Shown piece after piece: positions 46,990 through 58,469 of a stretch of 64,000 nt of DNA (position 1 is the stretch's first letter; each line of letters begins with the position of its first letter). Both the position numbers and the translations under genes were made by a program. The notes beneath the pieces were generated by a model. That model worked only from the letters and a program-made list of their open reading frames with translations. It ran no database searches and had not been told where the DNA came from. Origin of the DNA: Avena insularis (lineage: Eukaryota > Streptophyta > Magnoliopsida > Poales > Poaceae); NCBI GenBank assembly GCA_023614405.1, contig CM042691.1, positions 174,316,927 to 174,380,926 of the forward strand. Direction: 5' to 3'.

Positions 46990-49432
46990 GTCTGTTCATA
47001 AAACACCTCTTTTTTGCACTCGGAAAATGAAGCAACCACCAAATAAAAGTTTCAAAATGGTACAAACCAATTTTTCTAAAATATTATACCACCTTACATG
47101 CACAATGTTCTAACCACGGTATCTCAAACTTTTCCGTCCACCCCTGGCGAAAAAGACAAATTCCTGCCGAATCGGCAGGAAGTGGTTCCGATTTGAACTA
47201 CAAGTACATTATCTGATGCCCATGATTTTTTGAAAAAAATATTTTTAGACTCACAATATGCTATTTCTTCGGAGATACAATACAAGTTTAGTGAGGCTCA
47301 ACCCCTAACTAAGAACCTTCATGCCCACCGTTTTGACCATAGTTTGAAACGGGCATAAAAATAATCAAAAATGGTCCGATCAATGCAAATGCTTCGCGTG
47401 GTGTCTTATTATGTGACATAGTTTCAATAAAAAATACCAAACTTGGTAAATTGCAAGTGTCTCGAAAAACCTTCTTAGAAATGACCTATTATGTGTGAGG
47501 TTTCATGGCTTTCAGACCAAACGACCAATGTTATGGCTAGAATCACAGAATAGTTTGTGATAATGTTCCCATACTTTGCACACATATGTATCATGGGATG
47601 GAGAACAATATTCCAGGAGGAAGTTTTCCTTTTTGTCGCACGGAAAAACCATTTTTCATTTTTCGAGCGTAAAAAGGGCCGTTTTGTGAAGCAACCACCA
47701 AATGAAAGTTTCAAAATTCTACAATCCCATTTTTCAAAAATAATGGTCCACATTACATGGAAAAATGTTCCAACCGGGGTATCTCAAACCTTTCCGTCCA
47801 CCCCTGACGAAAAAGACAAATTCCTGCCGAATCGGTAGGAAGTGGGTCCGATTTGAACTACAGGTACATTATCTGATGCCCATGATTTTTTGAAAAATTA
47901 TTTTTAGACTCAAAATATGCTATTTCTTCGGAGATCCAATAGAAGTTTAGCGAGGCTCAACCCCTAGCTAAGAACCTTCATGCCCGCCGTTTTGACCATA
48001 GTTTGAAACAGGCATAATTTTTTTTTAAAAACGGTCCGATCAATGCAAATTCTTCGCGTGGTGTCTTATTATGTGACATAGTTTCAATAAAAAATACCAA
48101 ACTTGGTAAAGTACAAGTGTCTCGAAAAAACCTTCTCAAAAATGACCTATTATGTCTGAGGTTTCATGGCTTTCGGACTAAACGACCAATGTTATGGCTA
48201 GAATAGCGGCATAATTTGTGATAATGTTCCCATACTGTCGACACATATGTATCATGGGATGGAGAAGAATGTTCCAGGAGGAAGTTTTCCTTTTCGTCGC
48301 ACGGAAACACTATTTTCTATTTTCCGAGCGCAAAAAACAGGCCGTTTTGTGAAGCAACCACCAAATAAAATTTTCAAAATTCTATCATCCCATTTTTCAA
48401 AAATAATGGGCCACATTACATGGACAAATGTCCCAACCGAGGTATTTCAAACCTTTCCGTCCACCCCTGGCGAAAAAGACAAATTCCTGCCAAATCGGTA
48501 GGAAGTGGGTCCGATTTGAACTAGAGGTATATTATCTGATGCCCATGATTTTTTGAAAAAAATATTTTTAGACTCAAAATATGCTATTTCTTCAGATATC
48601 CAATACAAGTTTAGTGAGGCTCGTCCCCTAGCTAAGAATCTTCATGCCCGTCGTTTTGACCATAGTTTGAAACGGGCATAAAAAATTCAAAAATGGTCCG
48701 ATCAATGCAAATCCTTCGCATGGTGTTTTATTAAGAGACATAGTTTCAATAAAAAATACCAAAGTTGGTAAATTGCAAGTTTCTCGAAAAAACCTTGTCA
48801 GAAATGACCTATCATGTCTAAGGTTTCATGGCTTTCGGACCAAACGACCAATGTTATGGATAGAATCGTGGTATAGTTTGTGATAATGTTCTCATACTGT
48901 GCACACATATGTATCATGGGATAGATAACAATGTTTCAGGAGGAAGTTTTCCTTTTCGTCGCACGTAAAAACCATTTTCCATATTCCGTGCGCAAAAAAC
49001 GGGTCGTTTTGTGAAGCAACCACCAAATAAATTTTCAAAATGCTACCATCCCATTTTTCAAAAATAATGGGCCACATTACATGGAAATTTTTTCCAACCG
49101 GGGTATCTTAAACCTTTCCGTCCATCCCTAGCAAAAAAGACAAATTCCTACCGAATCGGGAGGAAGTGGGTCCGATTTGAACTACAGGTACATTATCTGA
49201 TGCCCATGATTTTTTGAATAAATTATTTTTAGACTCACAATATGCTATTTCTTTAGAGATCCAATACATGTTAGCGAGGCTCCGACCCTCGCTAAGAACC
49301 TTCATGCCCGCCGTTTTGACCATAGTTTGAAACGGGCATAAAAAATTTAAAAACGGTCCGATCAACGCAAATCCTTCGCGTCACATCATTTTATTTGACA
49401 TAGTTGCAATGAAAATATCAAACTTAAAATAT
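46990..49432 (+). repeat. Tandem repeat, ~661 bp x about 3.7, inside CACTA
   Basis: GAAGCAACCACCAAAT recurs near 47029, 47688, 48351 and 49013, and TTCCGTCCA near 47131, 47791, 48453 and 49114, giving a period of about 660-662 bp. Each unit includes GACAAATTCCTGCC, TGATGCCCATGATTTTTTGA, GACCATAGTTTGAAACGGGC and ATGTATCATGGGATGGA. Copies are diverged by roughly one base in ten by eye, so the expansion is not recent. Frames of 80-90 codons in the units are not kept between copies. Confidence 0.9.
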
Positions 49433-49882
49433 TTCAAATATTAGTTGCGCTCGCCTAAAATTTTGAATTAAAAAACCCTAATTTCAAGACCATATTTTGA
49501 ATTATTCTAGTGTCTCTATTATAGACTAATGTGGAATTAGTAATTCCACTATTGTTAAATTATAAAAATATTCCTAATTAACAATCTAACATGATCTACT
49601 GAATTTTATAAAAATAGGGAGACAAAAATCAATTCAGTTGGACTTCATATGAAAGAGATACAAAAGAATTATGAAAACTGAAAAAGAAAAAACAAGAGAA
49701 AAAAAACATAGCCGGACCAGCCAAGCTGGGCTGGATGTAATCTACCGCGTGGCAAGTAAAACCAGCCCAAGAAAATATTATGTACTTCGCGGGCCTAACC
49801 TAATCGAGTTCCGTGGTCAAGGCCCAACAGACGAGAGTAACATTAATATATTAAGCACGCTATTTCAAGACAAGAAAGGAAT

Positions 49883-49945
49883 GGTGGCCTGGTGGTTGGC
49901 GTCGGCCAAGGAGTCAGAGGGGTTCCGGGTTAGACCCCTAGTGCG
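49883..49945 (+). other. tRNA-like sequence 1 (Pol III A and B boxes)
   Basis: A-box-like TGGCCTGGTGG (49885-49895) and B-box-like GGGTTAGACCC (49927-49937) have tRNA-type spacing. The B box departs from the GGTTCGANTCC consensus. It is probably a decayed tRNA-derived sequence, not a working tRNA gene. Confidence 0.45.
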
Positions 49946-50032
49946 AGTATTTTTTGTTCATTATTTCGGCTGGCGGTCCCAAATGAGTTATACATATAAT
50001 ATGGAGTTATAGTTGTAGTATAAAAACAATTT

Positions 50033-50104
50033 GGTGGCCTAGTGGTTAGATGCCCTTTGCTGTACGCGAGGTCACGGGTTCAAACCCTCACTGGACTCCT
50101 TTTT
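50033..50104 (+). other. tRNA-like sequence 2 (Pol III A and B boxes, T-run)
   Basis: A-box TGGCCTAGTGG (50035-50045) and B-box GGTTCAAACCC (50077-50087) have correct spacing and are followed by TTTTT at 50100-50104. The 5' end (GGTGGCC) does not pair with the 3' end (GGACTCC), so no acceptor stem forms. I read it as a tRNA-derived, SINE-head-like sequence about 150 bp after a similar one. Confidence 0.5.
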
Positions 50105-50289
50105 GTGGAATAAACATGTTTTTGCAAAACTTAAACGGGTCCCGCATGTCAGTTCGAGGTAGTAGATTCAATTACTTCCACATACGCTGATATTTACACA
50201 TGAATACGACACATAGTCAAAAACGGAAAAATAGAAATGCCACGTAGGCATAATTGTTGATGTGGCCAACTAGTCAATTCAATGTACAA

Positions 50290-50540
50290 TATTTTAGGCG
50301 ATATTACGATTTAAATTGTTCATAATAGGGTATAAATAAGTCTCTAAATTGTACCGTGTAGGTTATGACGATTTAATATGATGAAATTACGACGATTTCG
50401 ACACAAAACATCATAATTCTATAAGGTTTTAACCCCTGCAGACAGCATATGACCATCTTGTGCGAAATCATCAGTGATCTATGAAGATTTCATTCCCCAT
50501 CACTATGAGAAGGTCATAAGTTAACACATTTTTTATAGTG
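50290..50540. repeat. CACTA right subterminal region and TIR
   Basis: GTTATGACGAT at 50362-50372 repeats the arm of the left palindrome, and ACGACGATTTCG follows. The right terminal inverted repeat occupies about 50512-50540. Confidence 0.7.
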
Positions 50541-51254
50541 GTTACACCCTACTACCCTAGACCGAAGCTGGTCAGTGTGGGAAGTGGATGGCCAAGCACC
50601 ATGTTGTTTGTAAAACAAGATATATGGGTGTTTGTTGGGGTATGGTGGAGCAATATGCAGAAGTAGAGCACACTCCTTGAACACTTAGCCTGACGATTCG
50701 TCTGTACTTGTCTAAAACCGTCCTAAAATGCTAGATTTTAGACGTCTATCAAGCCGAAGGCATGCCCAAGCATGCCATCATTGCTCACTGAGGTGATATA
50801 AGTGTGTGGTGTCTCATTGTGAGCCATTGTGCCAAGTTTGAAGCCATTCCTCAGTTGTCCCACCGCTATCCCGACAGGTAGACACGTTACACCCTACTAC
50901 CCTAGACCGAAGCTGGCCAGTGTGGGAAATGCATGGCCAAGCACCATGTTGTTTGTAAAAAAGGTATGCGGGTGTTTGTTAGGGAATGATGGAGAAATGT
51001 GCAAAAGTAGAGCACACTCCTTGAACACTTGGCCTGACGATTCGTCCGTACTTGCCCAAAACCGCCCTAAAACACTATATTTTAGCCGTCTACCTATCTG
51101 AAGGCATGCCCAAGCATGCCATCATTGCTTATTGAGGTGATAAAAGTGTGTGGTGTGTCATTGTGAGCCATTGTGCCAAGTTTGAAACCATTCCTCAGTT
51201 GTCCCGCCGCTATCCCGATGGGTAGACGTGTTACACCCTACTAACCTAGACCGA
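50541..51254 (+). repeat. Satellite array, block 3: about 2 monomers, right end
   Basis: Resumes GTTACACCCTACTACC, in phase with 42982. The last monomer stops in CTAACCTAGACCGA at 51254, within a conserved segment, so the array edge is a break rather than a monomer boundary. These edge monomers carry more substitutions (for example AAAATGCTAGATTTTAG, which loses the telo-box). Confidence 0.9.
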
Positions 51255-52566
51255 GGAAGAGGATATACCTCAGCATGCCAAAGGAAGAGGATATACCATT
51301 ACATCAGCAAACAGATACAACATGGACATCAAAGAGGTTCGTTCACTTGCTTTAAAAATTGTTCAGCACACGGATACAACAGAGAGGATATACGATTACG
51401 TCAGCAACACACATGGATCTTCATTTCTGCTGAATAAGAAACAGACAAAGGACAACTAACAACCCTATTACAATTTTAAGAATAAGCACTGCTTCTTTAA
51501 GCAGATCAACCGTAGATACCAACTTCATCAGTACCAGTTTCTCATTTCTAGGATTTCATGCTGCTCTTTTTTTTCCTTAGCTCAAGAGTTCCCTCCTCTC
51601 CTCTGCCTATCCATAAGCATCTATTGCTGCATCACCAATCAGAATACCATTCTCACACAAATACTCCACGTATTTCATCTCCCACCACCAAAAATTGCAT
51701 TCAGTCTGTAAAATTAGGAACACTGAATATCAAACACTGAATTTTATACGAACACTTATAAAAGACCCAGCCATCGTGGTCATCGGTGCCGGAGACGTGC
51801 CTACTGACGACGAAACTACAGTTAGAGCAGGGAACCAGGGGAATGTAGGGCGGAGGGTGCTGATTATGCGACGTGCGGGACGACCTTCAAACAGACATGG
51901 CGGCTACTAAGGATCCCGACTAGGGTGACAACTCCGATGGTAGATAGCTATCGGCGGCAGCGCCACAATTCTTTTGGGAAGGCGGTGTGAGGAAGTTAGG
52001 ATTTCCGTTTCTCTTATAAATAGCCAATCCGCATTACCTGGGTGTCTTATTGGGCCAGCCTCCATATTTTTATTCCTCTTATAAAATCCAAACGCTATCC
52101 CTATAGTGACATACATTTCCATAAACCAGGGCTACCACCGCCATCTAATCTTACTATCATCTAGAGTCTCACATAAGACTTTGACTAGAAATACACCATA
52201 CATGCCACACTAAAAGAGCCATTTGTAAGTATGTGAAACTTTAGTCAATGTAATGCAGCTAATAATTTATTTTAACCCATTATGAACTAGCTCAAGAAAC
52301 CCAAACACATATACATTCCCAAGATTTTCTTGTTATCCCTTTATGCTACCATTTCCCGCAAATACACGGCCATAGTACATATGCATATGATTAAAAATTA
52401 TTAGGAACAAACCAGGTTAAACATGAAACAACCTTCTTAAGCACGAATATTAGATTGTTCACATAGTAGTTCAACCATAGTAACCAACAGGATCAAGTTC
52501 AACACAACATATATAATTAAAGTTTGAACATAAGTACTAGATTAGCAGAGACACGCATGACACAAT
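51255..52566. other. Right flank of the satellite, no gene seen
   Basis: Begins with a short motif (GGAAGAGGATATACC at 51255 and 51283; a related GAGGATATACGATTACGTCAGC at 51384). The remainder is unremarkable AT-rich sequence with no recognisable protein, RNA or element end. Confidence 0.5.
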
Positions 52567-54670
52567 CTACGCCCTGGGGAAGGTGCTTCAGCAGGAACAC
52601 GCCATAAGCTACGTGTTTGGCCTTAAGGTACGGCTGATGCTTCTAGCTGCCAGCTCCATAGTAGGTAGCATGCTGCAGCATTCCCAGATAGTCTTCTGTC
52701 ATCTCCTTCCGAAAGCACCACGATCACTTGTACTCCCCTAGGCCTAGAAGGTACTGGATGTCGCCATCCTTGAGCTTCTTCAGCACAGCACGACTCTTGC
52801 GGTCCCTGTCCTCCTTGTCACTCCTGACACCGTCTGACTCCTGTGCAAATTTTTGAAATGAAATAAGGCTTACAATAATAAATCTGTGAAATAAGACTAT
52901 ATGTGCCACATATTAAATAACGGGAAACTTAGACAATTTTTTTATTTGAAAATTTAAAATTCAGAACAAAATAGTTTATATGTCACACATATGAAGTTAG
53001 ATCAGAGCAGCACTATGTACAAATCAAATTTGTGCAATAAAACAAAACATCTGCTAGAAGCACTAGTGCAACAAAAAATGATGCCTTACAAGCAGATTGA
53101 TCTATCACACTTATTAATCTTAAGTTGTATCACTAGAGCATTAAATAACAACTTAAGTTTGCAGCAGAACAACCCATGTGCTTAAATCAGTAGTGCAATA
53201 AAAAATTATAATTCTATAAAGCAGAATGTTCTATCGCACGTAATAATCTTAAGCTATATCACATCAGCATTAACTACCAACTTATGTGTGGAGCATAAGA
53301 AAACATGTGCTGAAAGTAGTAGTGCAACAAAAATAATAAAGCAATGAAGCAAGATAACAACAACTGTTACTAGTAGTACTACAACCAGGAATTTATGCAT
53401 CTGTAACATAACACATAAGCTTTCAACTCCAGAACTACAACTACATAAATTCTTGATATGTTACAAATATTTTAGAAATACAAAACAAAATTATTGAATT
53501 TAACAACTATCATGAATGTACTAGAACCATATGTTCTATGTGACACAAGCATTTCAAAATACTAGCAAATTACCAAGGCAGACACTCTGACTATGTGTAC
53601 ATAGACTAGGTATATTAAGCTCAGTATAAAGTGACCAGATGATCTAATGAACTAAATCTAAAAGAAAAGAAAATGGCACCAAATACAATCTACACAACAG
53701 TATATTGACAAACACCTGGTATAGATTCTCATGTCTCTTTTACTTAACTATTACAGTCAAATTCACAAACTAGCATTGCTGTACTATCTAATAATTTTTG
53801 TCAAGTAACACCTAATATGAACTTGAACTATCCATGGTCACATTACCTAAATTTACAATGTCGAAGAGGTCACAAGTAGAACCCTAAATCAATTATATCA
53901 GTGGCACCAAGGGAGAACACATCAGTAGCTAATATGTGAAGATCAATAGGCAGCAGGCCCATTCCATTTTCATTGCAAACGAAATGCCAGGTTGTAACTT
54001 GAAACATCGTTCAAGACCAAAACCTCAGACACAAAGGCCAAGCATAAGCTACATCATCTAGGCGCATGTAAACCTGGCACATATTACAAATGTCACAACA
54101 TTCAAAGTAAGATGAATCACTCGATGACCTAGCCTGCCAAAACAGAAGCATACTCGATCCTACATCCATCACAACGTCGCCAAGGGGGTCCAGGGGAAAT
54201 CAGAAGCTAATCTACGGTGCATCTAACATCGCACAAACTAGCATCGCCAGGCGCATCTAACCCTACTAGCACCACAAACCCTAGCAAGAACAGGACGAGG
54301 CAGACCTCGCTGGCAAGAACAGTAGGAGTGAGATCTGGACTTACCTCATCAGAGTCATCGCTATCGGACCCGTGGAAGGTCTGGACGTCGGTAGACGAGT
54401 AGATCTTCTCCCCCTCTCCTTCCTCTCCTGATGCAGCTTGTTCTTCAGGTTCTTCTTCTTCTTCCGCCTGATCTGCGCCTCTGTCTCGTAGTTCCGCTTC
54501 ATTGGATGCACACCAGTGTAGACACGACCACCCAAGCCGGAGCTCCCTTTTCCACCCTCTGCATCTGCGACCTGCTTCCCCTTCTCTGTGTGCTCAGCGC
54601 CCGCCACCACCACCTGCTTCCCCTTCTCCACGTTGTCAGCGGGCGCCGCCACCTGCTTTCCCTTCTCCAT
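52567..54670 (-). pseudogene. Two-exon host-like pseudogene, function unknown
   Basis: Exon 1 runs from ATG 54670 to 54345 and opens with three EKGKQV repeats, then a Lys-rich stretch (RRKKKKNLKNKL). A donor GAG|GTAAGT lies at 54345/54344. The acceptor TTGCACAG|GAG at 52841/52840 gives a 1504-bp intron. The acidic end of exon 1 (FHGSDSDDSDE) and exon 2 (ESDGVRSDKEDRDRKSRAVL, LKDGDIQYLLGLGEYK) are in a different frame from the ATG. The switch lies in a G-run near 54415-54425, most simply one lost base. After the TGA at 52726-52724 the same frame still reads as protein (FRKEMTEDYLGMLQHATYY, then a second stop, then YLKAKHVAYGVFLLKHL) to about 52567. It is therefore a broken gene. I do not recognise the family; charged tracts suggest a nuclear protein, but that is a guess. 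Confidence 0.55.
53065..53320 (+). repeat. Diverged direct repeat, 2 x ~128 bp, in pseudogene intron
   Basis: Units start AGTGCAA at 53065 and 53192, and the start recurs at 53321. They share AGCAGA, CTATC.CAC, AATCTTAAG and CATGTGCT segments in order. No function seen. The rest of the intron (52842-54344) is AT-rich without a recognised element. Confidence 0.65.
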
Positions 54671-55172
54671 GGACGGCCGCCGTGATCGAGGATTTGTGGA
54701 GAGATGGCTAGCTAGGGTTTGCTATCCGATTTGGGGAATTTTTCGAAGTGGTTGGAACGCACACCAACCACTGACTATGCTACTTAAGGAAGCCGAAGGT
54801 TCGGCTCCCACGTGCATACTTGTATAATACGCGACGGTGAACCGGTCGTATGGGTTTCTACGCGGGATTCTACGGTTCTTTTTTTTACAGAGAAAGGACA
54901 AATTTTTTGGAAGGATGAAAGTGCCCCCGACTAACAACCATCCGCGCGTATCCCAGCCGTCCATGTGTTTTTCCTAACTTCTGATTTCCACGCGGGTGCG
55001 CACTAAAGCAAAAGCGTTGTCAAATTTTGTGGTGTATTGCTACTGACCGCTAATGTGAACTGCTGCTAACCTCTGAAGTGAATTGTTGCTTCAGTAGCTA
55101 ATCCACGAAGTTTAGAAGCGTGTTTCAGAAATTTAGAGCATGGAGCAGTTCTTGGGGTTCTTCCTGGTGCTC
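54671..55172. other. Intergenic stretch, no gene seen
   Basis: Sequence upstream of the pseudogene ATG. No clear TATA box or element boundary can be supported; frames of 65-80 codons look fortuitous. Confidence 0.5.
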
Positions 55173-55351
55173 CTAAGTGTTAGAGTATATTACGTTTACA
55201 TTATTTTTGATAGTTTAAATATTAAATCAAATTCTATTTTTAGTAGTCTTCTTGCCCCTTAAGTTTTCTAGTACTATATAAACAGCCCAAGGGCTCACGT
55301 TGTAATCACCTCTTGCAATATTCATACAATCAATACTTTCGTAATCTTTTA

Positions 55352-55363
55352 TGGTATCAGAGC
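55352..55363 (+). other. Primer binding site, initiator tRNA-Met type
   Basis: TGGTATCAGAGC directly abuts the 5' LTR end (AATCTTTTA). Confidence 0.9.
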
Positions 55364-56540
55364 GGTTCGCTCCGCCTAGGGTTTAGCCACCACCATTTCT
55401 GCCGCGCTGCCTTCGGGGAGATCGTTCTCCGCCGGGGACCGCACAAATAGTAGATTAGATCTTTCTTCGCCAAAATTTTCTCGCCGGACGCTTGACCGAC
55501 GTTTCTTCTTCTTTCGCCGATCATAGATCGGATTGCGTCGTCCACAATCACATATCGTCATCACGCGCCTCTACTTCAACCTCGGCGTCGACTCATCTTC
55601 GGCAAATCATCGCCAACGATGGTGCAAAGGAGGCTCCGCGCGGCGCCCTAAGGGACGCCTTCACGCGCTACGTCGGCTTCTTTGTCCTCATGTCGTCACC
55701 ACGCCGGCCCGTCTTCGCCTACATCAATCGGGACACAAGTCTCTGAGTACGCGCCTCGCCGTTAACAAAGGGTTGCGCCTCCATCAACCGTGGTCATCAT
55801 CGCCGACAACCATCTACACCAACAATATCGCCACATCATCGCTGCCACCACCGATCGTGGTCATGGTCAACGCCAACGAGTTCTTCTTCCGCACGAGCGA
55901 CGCCGCACTCATACAAGCGGAAAATACGAGTCTAATCCCCGAAATCGACTACCGCTATAATTCAATCGCCATCGACAACTACCACCATCGTCGTCGTCCA
56001 CCACGACCTTGCCGTCAGAGTCACAGTCTAATTTTTTATTTGCACAAGTTTGTGCTCAATTTTCTTCTTGCAGCCACTTCGTCTACTCTGACACGGCGGA
56101 CAACTTCTACACTGACCGTTTACAAAAAAAATTCTTTGCTCCTCAATCCGGCTCTGGCACGCATGGCTCATGATGGTCCCTGTCTTCGCACGTCCGGTAT
56201 CGGCAACAACGACGCGTGCCTTCATCCCGACACGCTTCCGAGTTTGGCAAGCTTGGCATTACGGGTCGAACCACTTCTCAAACTACGTCTACCTCAACCA
56301 CTACGGTGAATTCTCCAGGCTCAACGACGACATCGACCACAACATCATCAACATCATCGAGCTCATCAACGGCGACAACTTCACCAACGGCACCATCGAC
56401 CACCACTACATCGCCTCACTTTCGGCTACAACAACATCGGCATCCACCGACATCCTCTTCTGTCCGCGACTTCGGATTATGCTCCAGTCAGACCGTCTGG
56501 AACGCTCCTACTGTTCGCGTCACTACCGATCCGACTGCGC

Positions 56541-56567
56541 GGGGGGGGGGAGGGAGGGGGGGAGGGG
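56541..56567 (+). other. G-rich polypurine tract, quadruplex-capable
   Basis: Twenty-seven purines with G-runs of 10, 3, 7 and 4 separated by single A residues, directly before the 3' LTR. It sits where the plus-strand primer should be. Its G content is unusual for a polypurine tract and would allow a G-quadruplex. Confidence 0.8.
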
Positions 56568-56741
56568 TGTTAGAGTATATTACGGTTATGTTATATTTGG
56601 TAGTTTAAATATTGTAATCCAATTCTATCAGTCTTCTTGCCCCCCAAGTTTTCTACTACTATATAAACAGTTCAAGGGCTTACGTTGTAATCACCTCTTG
56701 CAATATCAATACAATCAATACTTTCGCAATCTTTCACTAAG

Positions 56742-57202
56742 TCGACAACAGCAATAGCAGTATATGAAAAAAATGCCCAGATAAATTCCCTTTCTTTTTC
56801 TCCAAGTCATTTTCTATTTGCAAAAAATCAGTACATGAAAAATATCCGTTGATTGCCGATTAGAAGATAAGTTCATTTCGTTCATATTACAAGTTCACAT
56901 CCTCTTTTCAGGGGAATTCACTTCTTCTCTGCTACGGCAGCCATGTGAGTCCATCGGTGCTGGCCGCGATCTCCGTTAGATGGAATAACATCATCGGTAG
57001 TACACTTCACATAATCCTTGGAGCTCACTTCTCCTAATTCATACTATCGCCTGTACTACTTGAAGATAATCACATATCGACTAACCATATACATGGGGAG
57101 TTCACTTTGTTCATGGAAGTTTGATCTTTCTTTTATGGAAGCACGTCGGTGAGTCAGCAAATATACATGTCCACAAGCTTGGCTTAGAATATATCTCTAT
57201 AA
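56742..57202. other. Intergenic stretch, no gene seen
   Basis: Between the TRIM-like element and the MITE. Only short frames are present; no recognisable motif. Confidence 0.5.
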
Positions 57203-57333
57203 GGCCTTGTTCGGTTACTAAGGGAATGGACGGGTTTGGCATGGATCAAGGTGGTTTAGATCCCATCTAAGTCAAATTCCCCTCTAATCCTCTCCAATCC
57301 ACCACTCTAGGCATGGATTAACCGAGCAAGGCC
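57203..57333. mobile_element. Tourist-type MITE, 131 bp
   Basis: Terminal inverted repeats GGCCTTGTTCGGTTA and, inverted from the right end, GGCCTTGCTCGGTTA differ at one of 15 positions. TAA flanks both sides (57200-57202, 57334-57336), the target duplication of PIF/Harbinger-related Tourist elements. Too short to encode anything; moved by a Harbinger transposase in trans. Confidence 0.9.
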
Positions 57334-57336
57334 TAA

Positions 57337-58356
57337 ATAGTGGTAGCGAGGAGGAGCAACGCTGCTTCCGGGCTGTTAAACTTCTGTGTGCACTTTTCCA
57401 ATCTCCTGCATTACCAGCGAGCGAGAGATGCTAATGCGAGATCGGCTGCCATCGCCTACAGGGATTTTTCTAGTTCATTCTATTCTTGTCTGAAGTTCGC
57501 TCATTTCTATTCTGAAATTCAGTTTCGTTCTTTGCCAGTGTTGCGGTATGACTTCTTCTGAGGCTGTAACTGAACTGCTACTGGTCTAAGAATTTTTCAG
57601 TTGTGTATGTATCAGTTCTGAACTACTACTTTCTTTGTGTCTATTTGATAAAGAAACTAGAAGTTGATGTTGTCGGTTGGTACCAAAAAGGGGAGTTCAC
57701 ATTGTTCACGCGGCAAAGTTCTCCTTTTCTAGCTTTCATGATCTGAGCTGCATGTAGTTTTTCCCAACTTTGTACTGGCATCCAGTGAAGTGGGGAGTGG
57801 CACATGTGTATTATTTTGTGTTCTATTTTTCTATTTATCCAGTCGGTTCACTTCTACTTATCCCGACGATTGATTTTTGTTTTGCTATGACATATGTATG
57901 TTTTGTAGATGGTTGCACGTAAGAAAATTTAGATGTTCATTTATTTGCCTTAGTCAGTACATTCCTGTGTAAATTACTTATTTTTAAGAAGTTCACTCCG
58001 CAACCTATGATAGTTCAGAAACGTTACCATAAAAAGCACACAAAAAATGAAGTTTATATCTACTCGTGCTCCATGTCACATTGGCTAGATATGAATTGTA
58101 CCATAAAAAGCAATCTTGAAGTTAACTTTGAAAAAACAGTGTGAAAATAGCAAGAAAAAATTTAAAAACTGTTGGAAACTATGACAAAAAGACCGGGCGT
58201 CCATATCGCGTATGAAAGTTCACTTATACATAGCGGGAAATTCACATACACATGATGGGCAGTTCATATACTCTATTATTATGGACAGAAATCCTACATA
58301 TCAAAGTTATCCGTACGAGCTCCGATTGTACCAATTGATCTCCGTCTTGAGTCTAC
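57337..58356. other. Intergenic stretch with recurring AGTTCAC motif
   Basis: No gene seen. AGTTCAC or close variants recur (near 57108, 57692, 57994, 58206), often followed by TTGTTCA or TATAC. This may mark a decayed repeat family, but no ends could be found. Confidence 0.4.
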
Positions 58357-58469
58357 TATATAATTTTTCTTAAGGTGGTTTTCGCACAAGATTTTCGTCC
58401 GACTTTTTTCTGGACAAGTTTACCCCTGCTATTTTAAAATAATTACCCTCCCTGCCACCGCTAAGTCAA

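Larger units (their letters stand above)
42983..50540. mobile_element. CACTA transposon, 7558 bp, apparently non-autonomous
   Basis: The left end is CACTACAAGTAATCTG and the right end is ATTTTTTATAGTG, which reads CACTATAAAAAAT inverted. The first 29 bp of the two ends match at 20 positions. A 3-bp duplication (GTT) is the size expected for CACTA elements. Subterminal copies of a GTCATAA/TTATGAC motif occur at both ends. No TNP2-type transposase or TnpA-like protein is visible; frames stay below about 115 codons. The interior holds AT-rich DNA, a microsatellite, a ~661-bp tandem repeat and tRNA-like Pol III boxes. It probably depended on a partner element for movement. Confidence 0.92.
55178..56736 (+). 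mobile_element. Short non-autonomous LTR element (TRIM-like), 1559 bp
   Basis: Direct repeats TGTTAGAGTATATTACG... of 174 bp (55178-55351) and 169 bp (56568-56736) have TATA boxes (ACTATATAAAC). A perfect 5-bp duplication CTAAG flanks them (55173-55177 and 56737-56741). A tRNA-Met primer site TGGTATCAGAGC lies at 55352-55363, directly after the first LTR, and a pure purine run at 56541-56567 directly precedes the second. The interior (about 1.2 kb) has no gag or pol. It is rich in CATC/CAAC/CACC repeats that give Thr/Ser-rich frames in several phases. Size and organisation fit a TRIM or other copia-type derivative that moved in trans. Confidence 0.9.

Noticed and set aside
50033..50104. Functional tRNA gene
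   Set aside because: A and B boxes are present but the acceptor stem does not pair, so no cloverleaf can form.
55533..56309. 258-codon frame inside the TRIM-like element as a protein gene
   Set aside because: Low-complexity trinucleotide-type sequence open in several frames at once; no Gag or Pol motif.
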